Assembly (NCBI GenBank): GCA_030429735.1
Contig: JAUIET010000012.1
Span: forward strand, 1-64,000
Direction of reading: 5' to 3'
DNA length: 64,000 nucleotides
DNA from: Gammaproteobacteria bacterium
GTDB lineage: Bacteria; Pseudomonadota; Gammaproteobacteria; Pseudomonadales; JAUIET01
The notes below the pieces were generated by a model. The model worked only from the letters and a program-made list of their open reading frames with translations, had not been told where the DNA came from and made no database searches. Shown here one piece after another: positions 33,244 to 43,560 of this stretch; the stretch's first letter is position 1; every line of letters starts with the position of its first letter. The translations under genes and the position numbers were made by a program.

Positions 33244-34145
33244 AAATAGCGATTCTTTCAAGAAACCCCGACCTGTATTCAACGCGGCGCCTTAAGGAGG
33301 CAGCGCTTGAGCGTGGCCACGAAGTGAGAACGCTGGACGTGTTGCGCTGCTACATGAATATTAATGTACAGAACCCAAGTATTCACACCCTGGGCAAAGA
33401 ACTGCCGCACTTCGACGCAGTAATCCCTCGCATTGGCGCCTCTGTCACCTTCTATGGTGCGGCTGTTTTGCGGCAGTTTGAGATGCTTGGCACGTATCCT
33501 TTGAATGAGTCGGTGGCAATCACCCGTTCGCGTGACAAGCTGCGCTCCATGCAATTGTTGTCTCGTCGGGGGATTGGTTTGCCAGTGACCGGCTACGCCA
33601 GCAAACCCAGTGATATTCCTGACTTGATTGATATGGTGGGCGGTACGCCATTGGTGATTAAATTGCTTGAGGGCACGCAAGGCATTGGCGTGGTACTCGC
33701 CGAAACCCGCAAAGCCGCCGAGTCGGTGATTGAGGCGTTTATGGGCGTAAAAGCCAACATCATGGTTCAGGAGTACATCAAGGAAGCGGGCGGCTCGGAT
33801 ATTCGCTGCTTTGTTGTGGGTAAAAAAGTGGTGGCTGCGATGAAGCGTCAAGCGCCGGCGGGTGAGTTTCGTTCGAACTTGCATCGTGGCGGTACAGCGA
33901 CACTGGTCAAGCTGCACCCTTCGGAGCGGACCACTGCGGTGCGTGCTGCGAAAACAATGGGCTTGAATGTGGCAGGCGTGGATATTCTGCGTTCTGCTCG
34001 CGGCCCGGTGGTGATGGAGGTAAATTCTTCACCTGGCCTGGAGGGTATTGAAGAAGTCAGTGGCAAAGACGTGGCTGGGCAAATCATTGAGTATCTCGAA
34101 GAGAATGCTCGCCCGCGGCGAACCGGAACAAAAGGTAAGGGCTAA
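33240..34145 (+). CDS. rimK: Ribosomal protein S6 modification enzyme RimK
   Basis: A 301-residue ATP-grasp ligase adding glutamates to the C-terminus of ribosomal protein S6. [20 protein letters not shown] is the typical start; ATP-grasp blocks include [19 protein letters not shown] and [17 protein letters not shown]. Length is normal. Coupled to the protease gene before it and, 4 bp on, to an aspartoacylase-like gene. Confidence 0.94.
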   Translation: MKIAILSRNPDLYSTRRLKEAALERGHEVRTLDVLRCYMNINVQNPSIHTLGKELPHFDAVIPRIGASVTFYGAAVLRQFEMLGTYPLNESVAITRSRDKLRSMQLLSRRGIGLPVTGYASKPSDIPDLIDMVGGTPLVIKLLEGTQGIGVVLAETRKAAESVIEAFMGVKANIMVQEYIKEAGGSDIRCFVVGKKVVAAMKRQAPAGEFRSNLHRGGTATLVKLHPSERTTAVRAAKTMGLNVAGVDILRSARGPVVMEVNSSPGLEGIEEVSGKDVAGQIIEYLEENARPRRTGTKGKG

Positions 34146-34149
34146 TTGA

Positions 34150-35193
34150 GTGTCGAAACGTGAAGATTTTGTGTTGGCCGGAGAGCGTGTTGCGGCAGGC
34201 CAGCGCAAACAGGTAAAAATTCCCGCCGTACGCCTCTATACCAACACCCCGGTTGATCTGGTTGTTCATGTTATTCATGGGCGCCGCCCCGGCCCGGTAT
34301 TGTTGGTCACCGCCGCGATACATGGCGACGAGTTGAACGGCGTGGAGATATGCCGCCAGTTGGCGAAGCGCAAACTGCTGCAGAATTTGCGCGGCACGCT
34401 GTTGCTGGTGCCGGTTGTGAATATACTGGGTTATATTCAGCAGAGTCGGTACCTGCCTGACCGCCGTGATTTGAACCGTTGCTTTCCTGGCTGGGCTAAT
34501 GGCTCGCTCGGGGGGCGTCTGGCGTACATCATTAGAACGGAATTATTGTCGGTGGCCACGCACGTCATAGACCTGCACACCGGAGCGATACACCGCACCA
34601 ATTTGCCGCAGATAAGGGCAGACCTGGACAATGAAACCACGCTTTCAATGGCAGAAGCGTTTGGTGTACCGGTGATAATTGACTCCAAAACGCGGGACGG
34701 TTCGTTCCGAGCGTGTGCGGCTGACCAGGGCGTTCCGCTGATTTTGTATGAAGCAGGAGAAGCCTTGAGGTTGGACAGCGCCGCGATAAAGGCCGGCGTG
34801 CGAGGTATACAGCGGGTCATGCGTGCACTGAATATGTTGCCTGCCAATCAGAAGCCGCGCACTACCGCGGAAAAACAGCCATCCATTAAACCTGTGCAGG
34901 TACGGCGCAGCTATTGGGTGCGCGCCGATTGTGATGGCATGGTGGTGTCGCGCGTACCGCTGGGGCGGCGGGTGGCTGAGGGCGAAGTGCTGTGTACACT
35001 GGCCGGCCCGTTTGACTCCGAACTCAGACAGGTACGCGCACCCAGTGCCGGTATAATCATTGGTGCTACCCAGATACCGGTGGTGAATGAAGGTGAAGCC
35101 TTAATGCACATTGCGGAGTTTTCGAAATTGCAAAGCGCTGAGACCAGCGTTAACAATTTTCAGGAACGCTTCGTGGATGAAGATACAGTGTAA
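34150..35193 (+). CDS. Succinylglutamate desuccinylase/aspartoacylase family protein
   Basis: A 347-residue zinc carboxypeptidase-like protein. Zinc ligands are visible in AAIHGDELNG (His, Glu) and in VIDLHTGAIHR (second His). The PDRRDLNRCFPG motif is the family's substrate-binding block. This family is regularly found with rimK and rimB; a role in trimming glutamyl or N-acyl groups is likely but unproven. GTG start. The C-terminal part (residues 255-335) resembles a lipoyl-like barrel (GMVVSRVPLGRRVAEGEVLC). Confidence 0.88.
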   Translation: MSKREDFVLAGERVAAGQRKQVKIPAVRLYTNTPVDLVVHVIHGRRPGPVLLVTAAIHGDELNGVEICRQLAKRKLLQNLRGTLLLVPVVNILGYIQQSRYLPDRRDLNRCFPGWANGSLGGRLAYIIRTELLSVATHVIDLHTGAIHRTNLPQIRADLDNETTLSMAEAFGVPVIIDSKTRDGSFRACAADQGVPLILYEAGEALRLDSAAIKAGVRGIQRVMRALNMLPANQKPRTTAEKQPSIKPVQVRRSYWVRADCDGMVVSRVPLGRRVAEGEVLCTLAGPFDSELRQVRAPSAGIIIGATQIPVVNEGEALMHIAEFSKLQSAETSVNNFQERFVDEDTV

Positions 35194-35196
35194 GGC

Positions 35197-35499
35197 TTAC
35201 AGTACTCGCAGCAGGTTAGATAGCTTGGGGTTGGGTTTCTGAGACGCGCGGAAAATCAAAATAATATTGCCAATACGCTGCACTAATTCAGCGTTGTGCG
35301 TTTCACAAATTTCCTCAGCCAGGCCTTTTCGCACGGCGCGGTCGGGTACGCTGAGACGAACTTTAATCAGCTCATGGTCCTCGAGAGCCCGGTTGAGCTC
35401 GGCATCAATGTTTTTTGTAATACCATTACCCGCGATCGTGACCACAGGTTTTAACTTGTGACCCACCGCTTTTAACTGTTTCTTGTACGCATTATCCAT
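35197..35499 (-). CDS. yhbY: YhbY-family RNA-binding (CRM) protein
   Basis: A 100-residue CRM-domain protein. The start at 35499 (MDNAYKKQLKAVGHKLKP) matches the family; the frame extends further but without homology. TIAGNGITKNIDAELNRAL carries the GxxG-like RNA-binding loop. It associates with the pre-50S ribosome. It is divergent from rlmE, an arrangement conserved in gammaproteobacteria. Confidence 0.92.
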   Translation of the reverse strand: MDNAYKKQLKAVGHKLKPVVTIAGNGITKNIDAELNRALEDHELIKVRLSVPDRAVRKGLAEEICETHNAELVQRIGNIILIFRASQKPNPKLSNLLRVL

Positions 35500-35563
35500 T
35501 GAATGCGGCCTGCTGACTCCGGGGCGGCGCATTCTACAGTAAAATGGCGTACGCAACACATTA

Positions 35564-36196
35564 ATGGAACAGCTCTTGGCTCGATCCAAAACCAGCGCGC
35601 GCTGGCTGAAAGAACATTTTGACGATCATTATGTAAAGCTTGCTCAGCAGCAGGGCTGGCGTTCGCGTGCGAGTTTCAAGCTGCTTGAGATAGATGACAA
35701 ATACCGCCTGTTAAAACCGGGGTCAAGAGTGATCGACCTGGGTGCGGCACCAGGTGGGTGGTCACAAGTGGCCAGCAAACGCATGGGTTCGGGCGGCAAC
35801 ATTATCGCGGTGGATGTGTTGCCGATGGACGCGTTCGCAGACGTTGAATTTATTCAGGGCGATTTCACCGAACAAGCTGTATTTGATCAAATTATGTCTG
35901 CCTTAAATGGCCAGAAGGTGGACCTTGTTTTATCGGATATGGCCCCCAATATAAGTGGTATGGCAAACATTGATCAGCCTCGGGCCATGTATCTTATTGA
36001 ATTGGCGCTGGATTTGGCTGAGCAGGTGTTAAAGCCCAATGGCAGCTTGCTGGTGAAGGCGTTTCATGGCGAAGGGTTTGATGAATGGCTGGCCTTGTGC
36101 AAACAGCGCTTTTCCAAGGTGAAGTCGATTAAGCCAAAAGCATCTCGGCCCAGATCACGGGAAATTTATCAGCTTGCTCAAGGCTTTAGGCCATGA
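35564..36196 (+). CDS. rlmE: 23S rRNA (uridine-2552 2'-O) methyltransferase RlmE
   Basis: A 210-residue SAM enzyme methylating U2552 in the 23S rRNA A-loop. [20 protein letters not shown] starts the domain, [15 protein letters not shown] is the SAM site, and [11 protein letters not shown] holds the catalytic Asp. [11 protein letters not shown] supplies a conserved Lys region. It precedes ftsH as in most gammaproteobacteria. Confidence 0.95.
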   Translation: MEQLLARSKTSARWLKEHFDDHYVKLAQQQGWRSRASFKLLEIDDKYRLLKPGSRVIDLGAAPGGWSQVASKRMGSGGNIIAVDVLPMDAFADVEFIQGDFTEQAVFDQIMSALNGQKVDLVLSDMAPNISGMANIDQPRAMYLIELALDLAEQVLKPNGSLLVKAFHGEGFDEWLALCKQRFSKVKSIKPKASRPRSREIYQLAQGFRP

Positions 36197-36390
36197 AAGC
36201 AAGTCTCAAACCAATTATTTCAGAATGCGTCCTGGTAGAATGTGTAGTACAGTTAACAAGAGCTTCGATAGAACTCATGGTGTACAAACTGGTCCAAATA
36301 CCACGGGCTGACGTTGTATCATCTGAACACGTGTTAAACACAGTAATGATTACTGACGACAGCCACCGCCAACCAGGGGTACTGTTTTGA
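36193..36390 (+). CDS. Doubtful small ORF between rlmE and ftsH
   Basis: A 65-residue frame that starts on the rlmE stop (ATGA) and ends over the ftsH start. Such coupling at both ends is suggestive, but the predicted protein has no recognisable motif, one cannot see a ribosome site, and relatives usually have no gene here. It may only be open by chance in the leader of ftsH. Confidence 0.2.
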   Translation: MKASLKPIISECVLVECVVQLTRASIELMVYKLVQIPRADVVSSEHVLNTVMITDDSHRQPGVLF

Positions 36391-38327
36391 ACGATATGGC
36401 AAAAAATCTGATTTTATGGACCATCATTGCAGCGGTATTGCTGATGGTGTTTCAAAACCTGAACGTGAAACCACCGGTTGACCAGCTCAATTATTCCGAG
36501 TTTGTGGAAGAAGTTCAGGCTGGGCGCGTAAGCAAGGTGGTGGTTGATGGCCTGGATGTTTATGGTGAAACCAAAAACGGTGAAGCCTTTAAAACCGTTC
36601 GACCCAATTTGGTTGACAACGGTCTGATTGGTGACTTGCTTGACAATAATGTGCAGGTGGAAGGACGTGCCCCTGAGCGGCAGAGTCTGCTGACTCAGTT
36701 ATTGGTTGCCTGTTTCCCCATTCTGATCATTATTGCGGTGTTCATGTTCTTCATGCGCCAGATGCAGGGTGGCGCCGGTGGGCGCGGTGGCCCAATGAGT
36801 TTTGGTAAAAGCAAAGCGCGTTTGTTAGGCGAAGACCAGATCAAGACTACGTTTGCAGACGTAGCGGGTGTTGAAGAAGCCAAAGAAGACGTGAAGGAAT
36901 TGGTTGAGTTTCTTCGGGATCCCAGCAAGTTTCAACGTTTGGGCGGGCGAATTCCACGCGGCGTTTTGATGGTAGGTCAACCGGGTACCGGTAAAACCCT
37001 GTTGGCAAAAGCGATAGCCGGTGAAGCGAAAGTACCGTTCTTTTCCATTTCGGGTTCCGATTTTGTGGAAATGTTTGTTGGTGTGGGCGCCTCGCGTGTA
37101 CGCGACATGTTTGAACAGGCTAAGAAGCAATCGCCCTGCATTATATTCATCGACGAGATCGATGCCGTTGGTCGCCACCGTGGTGCCGGGCTTGGTGGCG
37201 GGCATGATGAGCGCGAGCAAACTCTGAACCAGTTGCTGGTTGAGATGGATGGCTTTGAAGCCAACGACGGCGTTATTGTTATCGCTGCAACCAACCGCCC
37301 GGACGTGCTTGACCCGGCGTTGTTGCGCCCCGGGCGTTTTGATCGTCAAGTGGTTGTAGGTTTGCCTGACATCCGCGGCCGCGAGCAGATATTGAAAGTG
37401 CATATGCGCAAAGTGCCATTAGGCGATGATGTTGAAGCGTCCAAGATTGCGCGCGGAACACCTGGCTTTTCGGGCGCGGATTTGGCTAACCTGGTGAACG
37501 AAGCGGCCTTGTTTGCGGCGCGTGCCAATCGAAGAACGGTGGGCATGGAGCAGTTTGAACTGGCCAAAGATAAAATCATGATGGGCGCTGAGCGCAAATC
37601 TATGGTGATGTCTGATAAAGAGAAACTGAATACGGCATACCACGAGGCCGGGCATGCGATAGTTGGTCGTTTGGTGCCCGAGCACGACCCAGTCTATAAG
37701 GTGAGCATTATCCCGCGTGGGCGCGCCCTGGGTGTGACCATGTTCTTGCCGGAGGAAGATCGCTACAGCCACAGCAAGCGCGCCATTATCAGCTCTATTT
37801 GCAGCTTGTTCGGTGGTCGAATTGCGGAGGAAATGACTCTGGGTGCCGATGGGGTAACCACGGGTGCCTCAAATGACATAAAACGCGCCACGGAAATTGC
37901 CCGCAACATGGTCACCAAGTGGGGGCTGTCTGAAAAGCTCGGTCCGCTGATGTACGATGACTCGGAAGAGGAAGTATTTCTGGGCCGTTCCGCTGGCCAG
38001 GCTGCCAAGCATTTCTCAGGTGAGACCGCGAAGTCTATTGATGAAGAGGTTCGCCGCATTATTGATGAGTGCTACAAGAAAGCAGAAACTATTTTGCAAG
38101 AGAACGTTGATAAACTGCATGCCATGGCAGACGCCTTGATGCTGTATGAGACAATTGACGCAGACCAGATTGACGACATTATGGAAGGTCGCGAACCTCG
38201 GGAGCCCAGCGATTGGGGCTCGTCCGGCGGTGGTCTGGGCGCGTCTGATACGGATGACGCAGAGGCCGACGCGGAAGATCGCAACGAAGGCAAAGGCTCG
38301 GTTGGCGGACCCGCTAGCGAAACCTGA
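36387..38327 (+). CDS. ftsH: ATP-dependent zinc metalloprotease FtsH
   Basis: A 646-residue membrane protease. Membrane helices lie at about residues 8-24 and 104-123. The AAA domain has Walker A GQPGTGKT (197-204), Walker [12 protein letters not shown] and the [19 protein letters not shown]. The zinc site is HEAGH (419-423). It degrades membrane proteins, LpxC and sigma-32. TTG start at 36387 gives the [11 protein letters not shown] opening known from Pseudomonas. The acidic, Gly-rich tail is normal. Confidence 0.96.
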   Translation: MNDMAKNLILWTIIAAVLLMVFQNLNVKPPVDQLNYSEFVEEVQAGRVSKVVVDGLDVYGETKNGEAFKTVRPNLVDNGLIGDLLDNNVQVEGRAPERQSLLTQLLVACFPILIIIAVFMFFMRQMQGGAGGRGGPMSFGKSKARLLGEDQIKTTFADVAGVEEAKEDVKELVEFLRDPSKFQRLGGRIPRGVLMVGQPGTGKTLLAKAIAGEAKVPFFSISGSDFVEMFVGVGASRVRDMFEQAKKQSPCIIFIDEIDAVGRHRGAGLGGGHDEREQTLNQLLVEMDGFEANDGVIVIAATNRPDVLDPALLRPGRFDRQVVVGLPDIRGREQILKVHMRKVPLGDDVEASKIARGTPGFSGADLANLVNEAALFAARANRRTVGMEQFELAKDKIMMGAERKSMVMSDKEKLNTAYHEAGHAIVGRLVPEHDPVYKVSIIPRGRALGVTMFLPEEDRYSHSKRAIISSICSLFGGRIAEEMTLGADGVTTGASNDIKRATEIARNMVTKWGLSEKLGPLMYDDSEEEVFLGRSAGQAAKHFSGETAKSIDEEVRRIIDECYKKAETILQENVDKLHAMADALMLYETIDADQIDDIMEGREPREPSDWGSSGGGLGASDTDDAEADAEDRNEGKGSVGGPASET

Positions 38328-38362
38328 AACCAGTTGATCAATTCCTGATTAAGACACAGGCT

Positions 38363-39226
38363 TTGATATCACTTCCCGAAAAGCTGCTGCCGCGGGGTAG
38401 CAGCCCGCCGGACCGGCCATTGATTATGGCCATTCTTAACCTGACCCCTGATTCATTCTCGGACGGCGGTGAATTGTTCGCCGCTGGCAAACCCGATCTT
38501 GACGCAGTGTTAAAACGCGCAGAGCAGGCTGTCGACGAGGGCGCTGATATTTTCGATATTGGTGGGGAATCAACCCGGCCTCAGGCCGCTGCTGTTGGTT
38601 CAGAGGAAGAATGCGCGCGTGTATTGCCCGTTCTGGATGCGCTGAAAGAGCGCTTTGAGTTGCCAATCTCTGTGGATACCAGCAACCCCGTTCTAATGCG
38701 AGAGGCTGGTCGCGCTGGTGCGGCGATGATTAACGATGTGCGGGCCCTGGAGCGAGAGGGCGCGATAGGCGCAGCAGCGGCGTCTGATATGGCTGTGTGT
38801 TTGATGCATATGCAAGGTCAGCCCGGCACGATGCAGCTGGGCCCCCGTTATGATGACGTGACCGACGAAGTGAGCGCTTACTTACAAAGCAGGCTGGATG
38901 CGTGTGTGGTCGCTGGTATTGATGCCGAGCGTGTAGTGCTCGATCCGGGTTTTGGTTTCGGTAAAACGCTGGCGCACAATATTCAGCTGTTTAAGCATAT
39001 TGACCAACTTGCGCAGCTTGGTCGCCCGCTGCTGATCGGGGTATCTCGCAAGTCTATGATTGGGTCTATACTTTCGAAAGGCGGGACCATTCGCCCGGAG
39101 AAAGAACGGGTGTTTGGCGGACTGGCATCGTCCTTAATTGCGACGCAAAAGGGCGCGAGGATTATTCGCACACACGATGTACTGGCCACTGCAGATGCGC
39201 TGAATGTGCTTGCTGCATTATCCTAG
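38363..39226 (+). CDS. folP: Dihydropteroate synthase
   Basis: A 287-residue TIM-barrel enzyme joining 4-aminobenzoate to dihydropterin pyrophosphate in folate synthesis. IMAILNLTPDSFSDGGEL and DIGGESTRPQA are the two signatures; VVLDPGFGFGKT and GVSRKSMIG follow. TTG start assumed. It sits in the classical ftsH-folP-glmM order. Confidence 0.95.
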   Translation: MISLPEKLLPRGSSPPDRPLIMAILNLTPDSFSDGGELFAAGKPDLDAVLKRAEQAVDEGADIFDIGGESTRPQAAAVGSEEECARVLPVLDALKERFELPISVDTSNPVLMREAGRAGAAMINDVRALEREGAIGAAAASDMAVCLMHMQGQPGTMQLGPRYDDVTDEVSAYLQSRLDACVVAGIDAERVVLDPGFGFGKTLAHNIQLFKHIDQLAQLGRPLLIGVSRKSMIGSILSKGGTIRPEKERVFGGLASSLIATQKGARIIRTHDVLATADALNVLAALS

Positions 39227-39251
39227 AAACACATACTGATAAGACCGGTTT

Positions 39252-40601
39252 ATGGGCAAAAAATATTTTGGTACGGATGGTATTAGAGGTCGCGTTGGCA
39301 ATGACGTGATCAACCCCGAATTTGTGCTCAAGCTGGGTTGGGCGGTAGGCAAAGTGTTTGCCGAAGATCGGCGCGGAAAAAGCTCTTTGGGCAAAGTATT
39401 GATAGGCAAAGATACCCGCATATCAGGTTACATGTTTGAATCCGCGCTGGAAGCAGGTCTGGTGGCCGCCGGTATCGATGTGGCGCTGATGGGCCCTATG
39501 CCGACGCCAGCAATTGCCTATCTGACGCGGACCTTTAATGCGCAGGCGGGTATTGTGATCAGCGCGTCGCACAATGCATATCATGACAACGGCATCAAGT
39601 TCTTTTCGTCGAATGGCACCAAATTGCCCGATGAGCTGGAACTTCGTATTGAAGCGCAGCTTGATAAACCCATGACCACGGTAGAGTCCAACCAACTTGG
39701 CAGGGTAACGCGAATAGACGACGCCGCCGGGCGTTATATCGAATTTTGTAAAAGTACCGTGCCCACCGGCTTTAATCTGGAAGGCATGACGATTGTGGTG
39801 GATTGTGCGCACGGTGCAACCTACCACGTAGCACCTGCTGTATTGCGCGAACTGGGCGCGCGGGTGATCGAAATAGGCGTTGACCCGGACGGTATCAATA
39901 TCAACGACGGGGTTGGCTCAACCAGCCCCGCACTGCTCCAAAAAACTGTGGTGGAGCAACACGCTGACCTGGGCGTGGCGCTGGATGGCGATGGCGACCG
40001 ACTGATCATGGTTGACCATGCCGGCGACCTGGTAGACGGTGATGAATTGTTATACATCATTGCCTGCGACCAGCTGCAAACCAGTGGCTGCAATGGAGTG
40101 GTGGGCACGTTAATGTCTAATCTCGGCTTTGAGCTGGCACTGGCAGACCTGGATATTCCCTTTGTGCGTGCACAGGTGGGCGATCGGTATGTGATTGAAA
40201 AAATGGTGCAAAATGACTGGAAGCTGGGTGGTGAAAGCTCTGGTCATATCATCTGCGCGGACGTGACCACTACCGGTGATGGCATGGTTGCCGCATTGAA
40301 AGTATTGCTTGCCGTGCGCTCGTCTGAGCGAAACCTCAGAGATTTGCGTTCAGGCATGAGCAAATTCCCACAACGCATGATTAATGTGAAATTAGCCAGC
40401 AAAATCAACCTGGTAGAACAGCCAGACATCCAGAGCGCCGTGAGCGACGCTGAAACCCGGCTTGGCTCCCGTGGCCGTGTGTTACTTCGCCCCTCAGGTA
40501 CCGAGCCTGTCGTAAGAGTGATGGTTGAGGGTGAAAACGGACCACTTGTTGGGCAAATTGCCCAGGAATTGGCCGAAGTGGTTGAGCGCGCCGTTGCTTG
40601 A
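39252..40601 (+). CDS. glmM: Phosphoglucosamine mutase
   Basis: A 449-residue enzyme converting glucosamine-6-phosphate to glucosamine-1-phosphate for UDP-GlcNAc. The phosphoserine site is S106 in [13 protein letters not shown]; the metal loop is LDGDGDR, and GGESSGH and [11 protein letters not shown] are the sugar- and phosphate-binding loops. The length is typical. Normally tpiA would follow; here a TonB receptor gene intervenes. Confidence 0.96.
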   Translation: MGKKYFGTDGIRGRVGNDVINPEFVLKLGWAVGKVFAEDRRGKSSLGKVLIGKDTRISGYMFESALEAGLVAAGIDVALMGPMPTPAIAYLTRTFNAQAGIVISASHNAYHDNGIKFFSSNGTKLPDELELRIEAQLDKPMTTVESNQLGRVTRIDDAAGRYIEFCKSTVPTGFNLEGMTIVVDCAHGATYHVAPAVLRELGARVIEIGVDPDGININDGVGSTSPALLQKTVVEQHADLGVALDGDGDRLIMVDHAGDLVDGDELLYIIACDQLQTSGCNGVVGTLMSNLGFELALADLDIPFVRAQVGDRYVIEKMVQNDWKLGGESSGHIICADVTTTGDGMVAALKVLLAVRSSERNLRDLRSGMSKFPQRMINVKLASKINLVEQPDIQSAVSDAETRLGSRGRVLLRPSGTEPVVRVMVEGENGPLVGQIAQELAEVVERAVA

Positions 40602-40683
40602 ACCGTGCAACGCTGAGCACGTAATACCTCACGCCTGAAAACAGGCCAGAAAACCTCCTATCTGACAACATTGCCAATGTGCT

Positions 40684-40741
40684 TTGACGCACGTCGATTG
40701 TGCGTTATTATGCGTTGCCGCATTTCGACAATGCGAAATGC
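40684..40741 (+). promoter_or_regulatory. Promoter and leader hairpin of the TonB receptor gene
   Basis: TTGACG (40684-40689), 16 bp and TATTAT (40706-40711) form a good sigma-70 promoter. Directly after it GCATTTCG (40720-40727) and CGAAATGC (40734-40741) form a perfect 8-bp inverted repeat, either a leader hairpin or an operator. Confidence 0.5.
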
Positions 40742-40773
40742 AATAAATATAAATGAAGTCTGAGGATTCTCGC

Positions 40774-43332
40774 ATGGCTGTAACTTACAGAAAAACCCCT
40801 ATTGCTCTTGCTTTGGCACTGACTGCTGTTAGCCCGTTGTCGCAAGCGCAAATGCTCGAGGAGGTCGTGGTTACGGCCCAAAAGCGAGCCCAAAGCTTGC
40901 AGGACGTACCTATTTCAGTGTCGGCTATGCAAGGCGATAAACTGCAGGAAGCCGGTATTCCGAATATGGCTGCCATTGCGGACTATGTGCCTAACCTGCA
41001 TATCGCCAACGCGGCGGTGAACACCAATATTTATATGCGTGGTGTTGGTTCTGGTAACAACCAGGGCTTCGAACAATCGGTGGGTATGTACATCGATGGC
41101 GTCTACATGGGTCGCGGCCGGCAATACCGCAACGCCTTTGTTGATTTGGAGCGAATTGAAGTTCTGCGTGGTCCGCAGGGCACATTGTTCGGACGAAACA
41201 CGGTTGCCGGGGCGATCAACATCACGTCTGCGTCACCCGATGCGGGTGAAGAGCTGATGGGTGAAATTGCTGTTACGGCAGAGCAAAACGGCGGCCAGGT
41301 CATTGAAGGCTTTCTGAGCGGCTCACCTACTGAAAACACGGGTTTGAGAATTGGCTTTAAGCACCGAGAGTCTGAAGGTTACGTTGATAACCTGTTGATT
41401 GATACCCGAGAGCCTGCTGTGGAAGAGAGCAGCTATCGTGTTACGTTTGTTTGGCAAGCCACAGATGATCTGGATCTCAATCTGAAGTACAGCAAGTCTG
41501 ACGAAGGTCGCACTGGTGCTCCTTCCGCGACGTGGTTGTATTTAGACCCGGCCCAGCGCGATGCATTGTTCCCTAATAGAAGTGCTTTCGCCACCGGCGC
41601 TTATGCCATTACCGACCAGAATTTTCCGGAATTTGCATCTATTGCAGGCCAGGACTACACCACGTTTAAAGACAACGGTTTTGGCAGCGGCCCAACCAGC
41701 GGTGGCCCAACAATTGGCCGTTATCCGGAGGGTGACGACGCCATTGTAGAAAACTGGGCGCTGAACGTTAACTACCAAATGGGCGATTACACTTTCACTT
41801 CGGTAACGGGTCTTTCCGAGTATGAAGTTCGGAGTGGCTCCGACGTGGATTGGTTGCCATTGCGCTTTATTTCAAGAGATGATGACCAGCAATATGAGCA
41901 GTTCAGTCAGGAGTTTCGAATTACGTCACCTGTAGGTGAGCGCTTTGAGTATGTAGCGGGCGCGTACTACGATAAAAGCGAGCTGGACATAGATCGTCTT
42001 GTAGAACTCGATATGTCTTTAGGTGGTCTGGTTGCCGGCCTGCCAGGCAATCAACTGGTGCCTTTTCTGCCACCTATTCCACTGGGTGTAATCGGCTTTA
42101 CCAACCTGACACCGTTAGTAACGGTGCCGGTAGGCGCTCCTTACCGCCCCGACTTTATTGGTCGAAATCATAGATACATACTGGACTCTGATTCCTGGGC
42201 GCTGTTCTTTCAAGGCACCTATAACATTTCCGATACTCTGCGCGTGACAGTGGGCTTGCGGTACACTGAAGAAAACAAAGACGTAGAAAGCGTTCAGTTT
42301 TTGACAGACAGCTTTACGGGCAATAGAACGCGCAGCGATGTATTCTTCCTCGGCCAGGTGCAGGCGCTAGCGTTTAACGCCTACGCCTACAATTACAATG
42401 ATTCGCGATCCACCAGTGAGTTGATTCCTTCTATCAATTTCCAGTGGGACATCAACGACGACAGCATGCTGTACTTCGCGTTCTCGCAAGGCTTCAAGAG
42501 CGGCGGTTTCACCGCGGCGGATGACGGTGAGCCGGGTGGTGTGGCCCTGGGTGAATGGAGTTGTACGATGGAGGCCGATGGCAGTGTCAACATCAATGCC
42601 TGCTACGACCCGACCGTGCCCAATGAAGACTTCGAGTTTGACGATGAGTCAGTGGACGCGTTTGAGATTGGTGGTAAACACACGCTCTTAAGCGGTGCGA
42701 TGACCGTAAACTGGGCGGCGTTTTACACAGAGTACGACAACCTGCAAACCGCGATTTTCAAAGGCGTCGGTTTCACGGTGAAGAACGCCGGTTCGTCTGA
42801 AATTAAAGGCGTTGAAGTTGATACCCGCTGGCAGGTAAGCGAAGGGCTGCAAATTGGCGCAAACATAGCGTGGCTTGATGCTACGTATGCAGAATTTGCG
42901 GATGCACCATGCACAGCGATTCAGTTAGATGCAAACCCCTTGTGTGGCGTAGCGGGTAACCCGGGTGGCGACTTTAATGACCTGTCAGGCGAACCTACTC
43001 TGTATGCCTCTGACATCAGCGCTTCCATACTGTGGGATTATGTCAAATCATTTGATGACCTTGAATTCTACGTAGGTGGTGAAGTTAACTACCGCGACGA
43101 ATTCAACTCAGCAGGTGACAACGACCCAATCGATGTGATTCCTTCTTACACCAAAGTGAATATGCGCATTGGTATACGCAATGAGCAGTGGGACCTTATG
43201 GCCTTTGGCCGCAATATCTTTGACGAAGTGGCCTACGCTCAAAGCTACGACGTGCCGGTATTGGCAGGTTCACACGCGCGCTTCCAGGAAGAAGGATCTG
43301 TGTTTGGTTTGCGAGCCAAGTACTCGTTCTAA
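40774..43332 (+). CDS. TonB-dependent outer-membrane receptor
   Basis: A 852-residue protein. The start at 40774 (MAVTYRKTP) directly opens a signal peptide cut after SQAQ; GAGG lies 9 bp upstream. The TonB box region is LEEVVVTAQKR, followed by the plug domain (QDVPISVSAMQG, RGPQGTLFGRNTVAGAINI) and a 22-strand barrel ending FGLRAKYSF. The transported substrate is unknown; this size class often handles plant or algal compounds rather than siderophores. Monocistronic with its own promoter and terminator. Confidence 0.92.
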   Translation: MAVTYRKTPIALALALTAVSPLSQAQMLEEVVVTAQKRAQSLQDVPISVSAMQGDKLQEAGIPNMAAIADYVPNLHIANAAVNTNIYMRGVGSGNNQGFEQSVGMYIDGVYMGRGRQYRNAFVDLERIEVLRGPQGTLFGRNTVAGAINITSASPDAGEELMGEIAVTAEQNGGQVIEGFLSGSPTENTGLRIGFKHRESEGYVDNLLIDTREPAVEESSYRVTFVWQATDDLDLNLKYSKSDEGRTGAPSATWLYLDPAQRDALFPNRSAFATGAYAITDQNFPEFASIAGQDYTTFKDNGFGSGPTSGGPTIGRYPEGDDAIVENWALNVNYQMGDYTFTSVTGLSEYEVRSGSDVDWLPLRFISRDDDQQYEQFSQEFRITSPVGERFEYVAGAYYDKSELDIDRLVELDMSLGGLVAGLPGNQLVPFLPPIPLGVIGFTNLTPLVTVPVGAPYRPDFIGRNHRYILDSDSWALFFQGTYNISDTLRVTVGLRYTEENKDVESVQFLTDSFTGNRTRSDVFFLGQVQALAFNAYAYNYNDSRSTSELIPSINFQWDINDDSMLYFAFSQGFKSGGFTAADDGEPGGVALGEWSCTMEADGSVNINACYDPTVPNEDFEFDDESVDAFEIGGKHTLLSGAMTVNWAAFYTEYDNLQTAIFKGVGFTVKNAGSSEIKGVEVDTRWQVSEGLQIGANIAWLDATYAEFADAPCTAIQLDANPLCGVAGNPGGDFNDLSGEPTLYASDISASILWDYVKSFDDLEFYVGGEVNYRDEFNSAGDNDPIDVIPSYTKVNMRIGIRNEQWDLMAFGRNIFDEVAYAQSYDVPVLAGSHARFQEEGSVFGLRAKYSF

Positions 43333-43351
43333 GCGAAAGCGCAGTAAAGAA

Positions 43352-43377
43352 AAAGGGCATCTTATGATGCCTTTTTT
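43352..43377 (+). terminator. Rho-independent terminator after the TonB receptor gene
   Basis: AAAGGGCATC and GATGCCTTTTTT pair around TTAT with one bulge and end in a run of six T. It closes the inserted transcription unit. Confidence 0.75.
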
Positions 43378-43560
43378 CGTTTTTGGGTTTAGGTGTTTCA
43401 CGTCAATGTGCCTGATGAAGGAGGGGCAGTGATGGCAGCCACAAGGGGTAGGCCTGAATCAGGCATTTATGCGGGTGAAATTCAGGCAGGCTTGTATGTT
43501 TAAGGGCGCTTGGGTACCATGTGCGCCCGCTGATAGCACCGCAGGGCGCCAGGGGTAGGA

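Noticed and set aside
36193-36390. Treating the ORF between rlmE and ftsH as a confident gene
   Set aside because: No motif or ribosome site is visible and relatives usually lack a gene here; listed only as doubtful.
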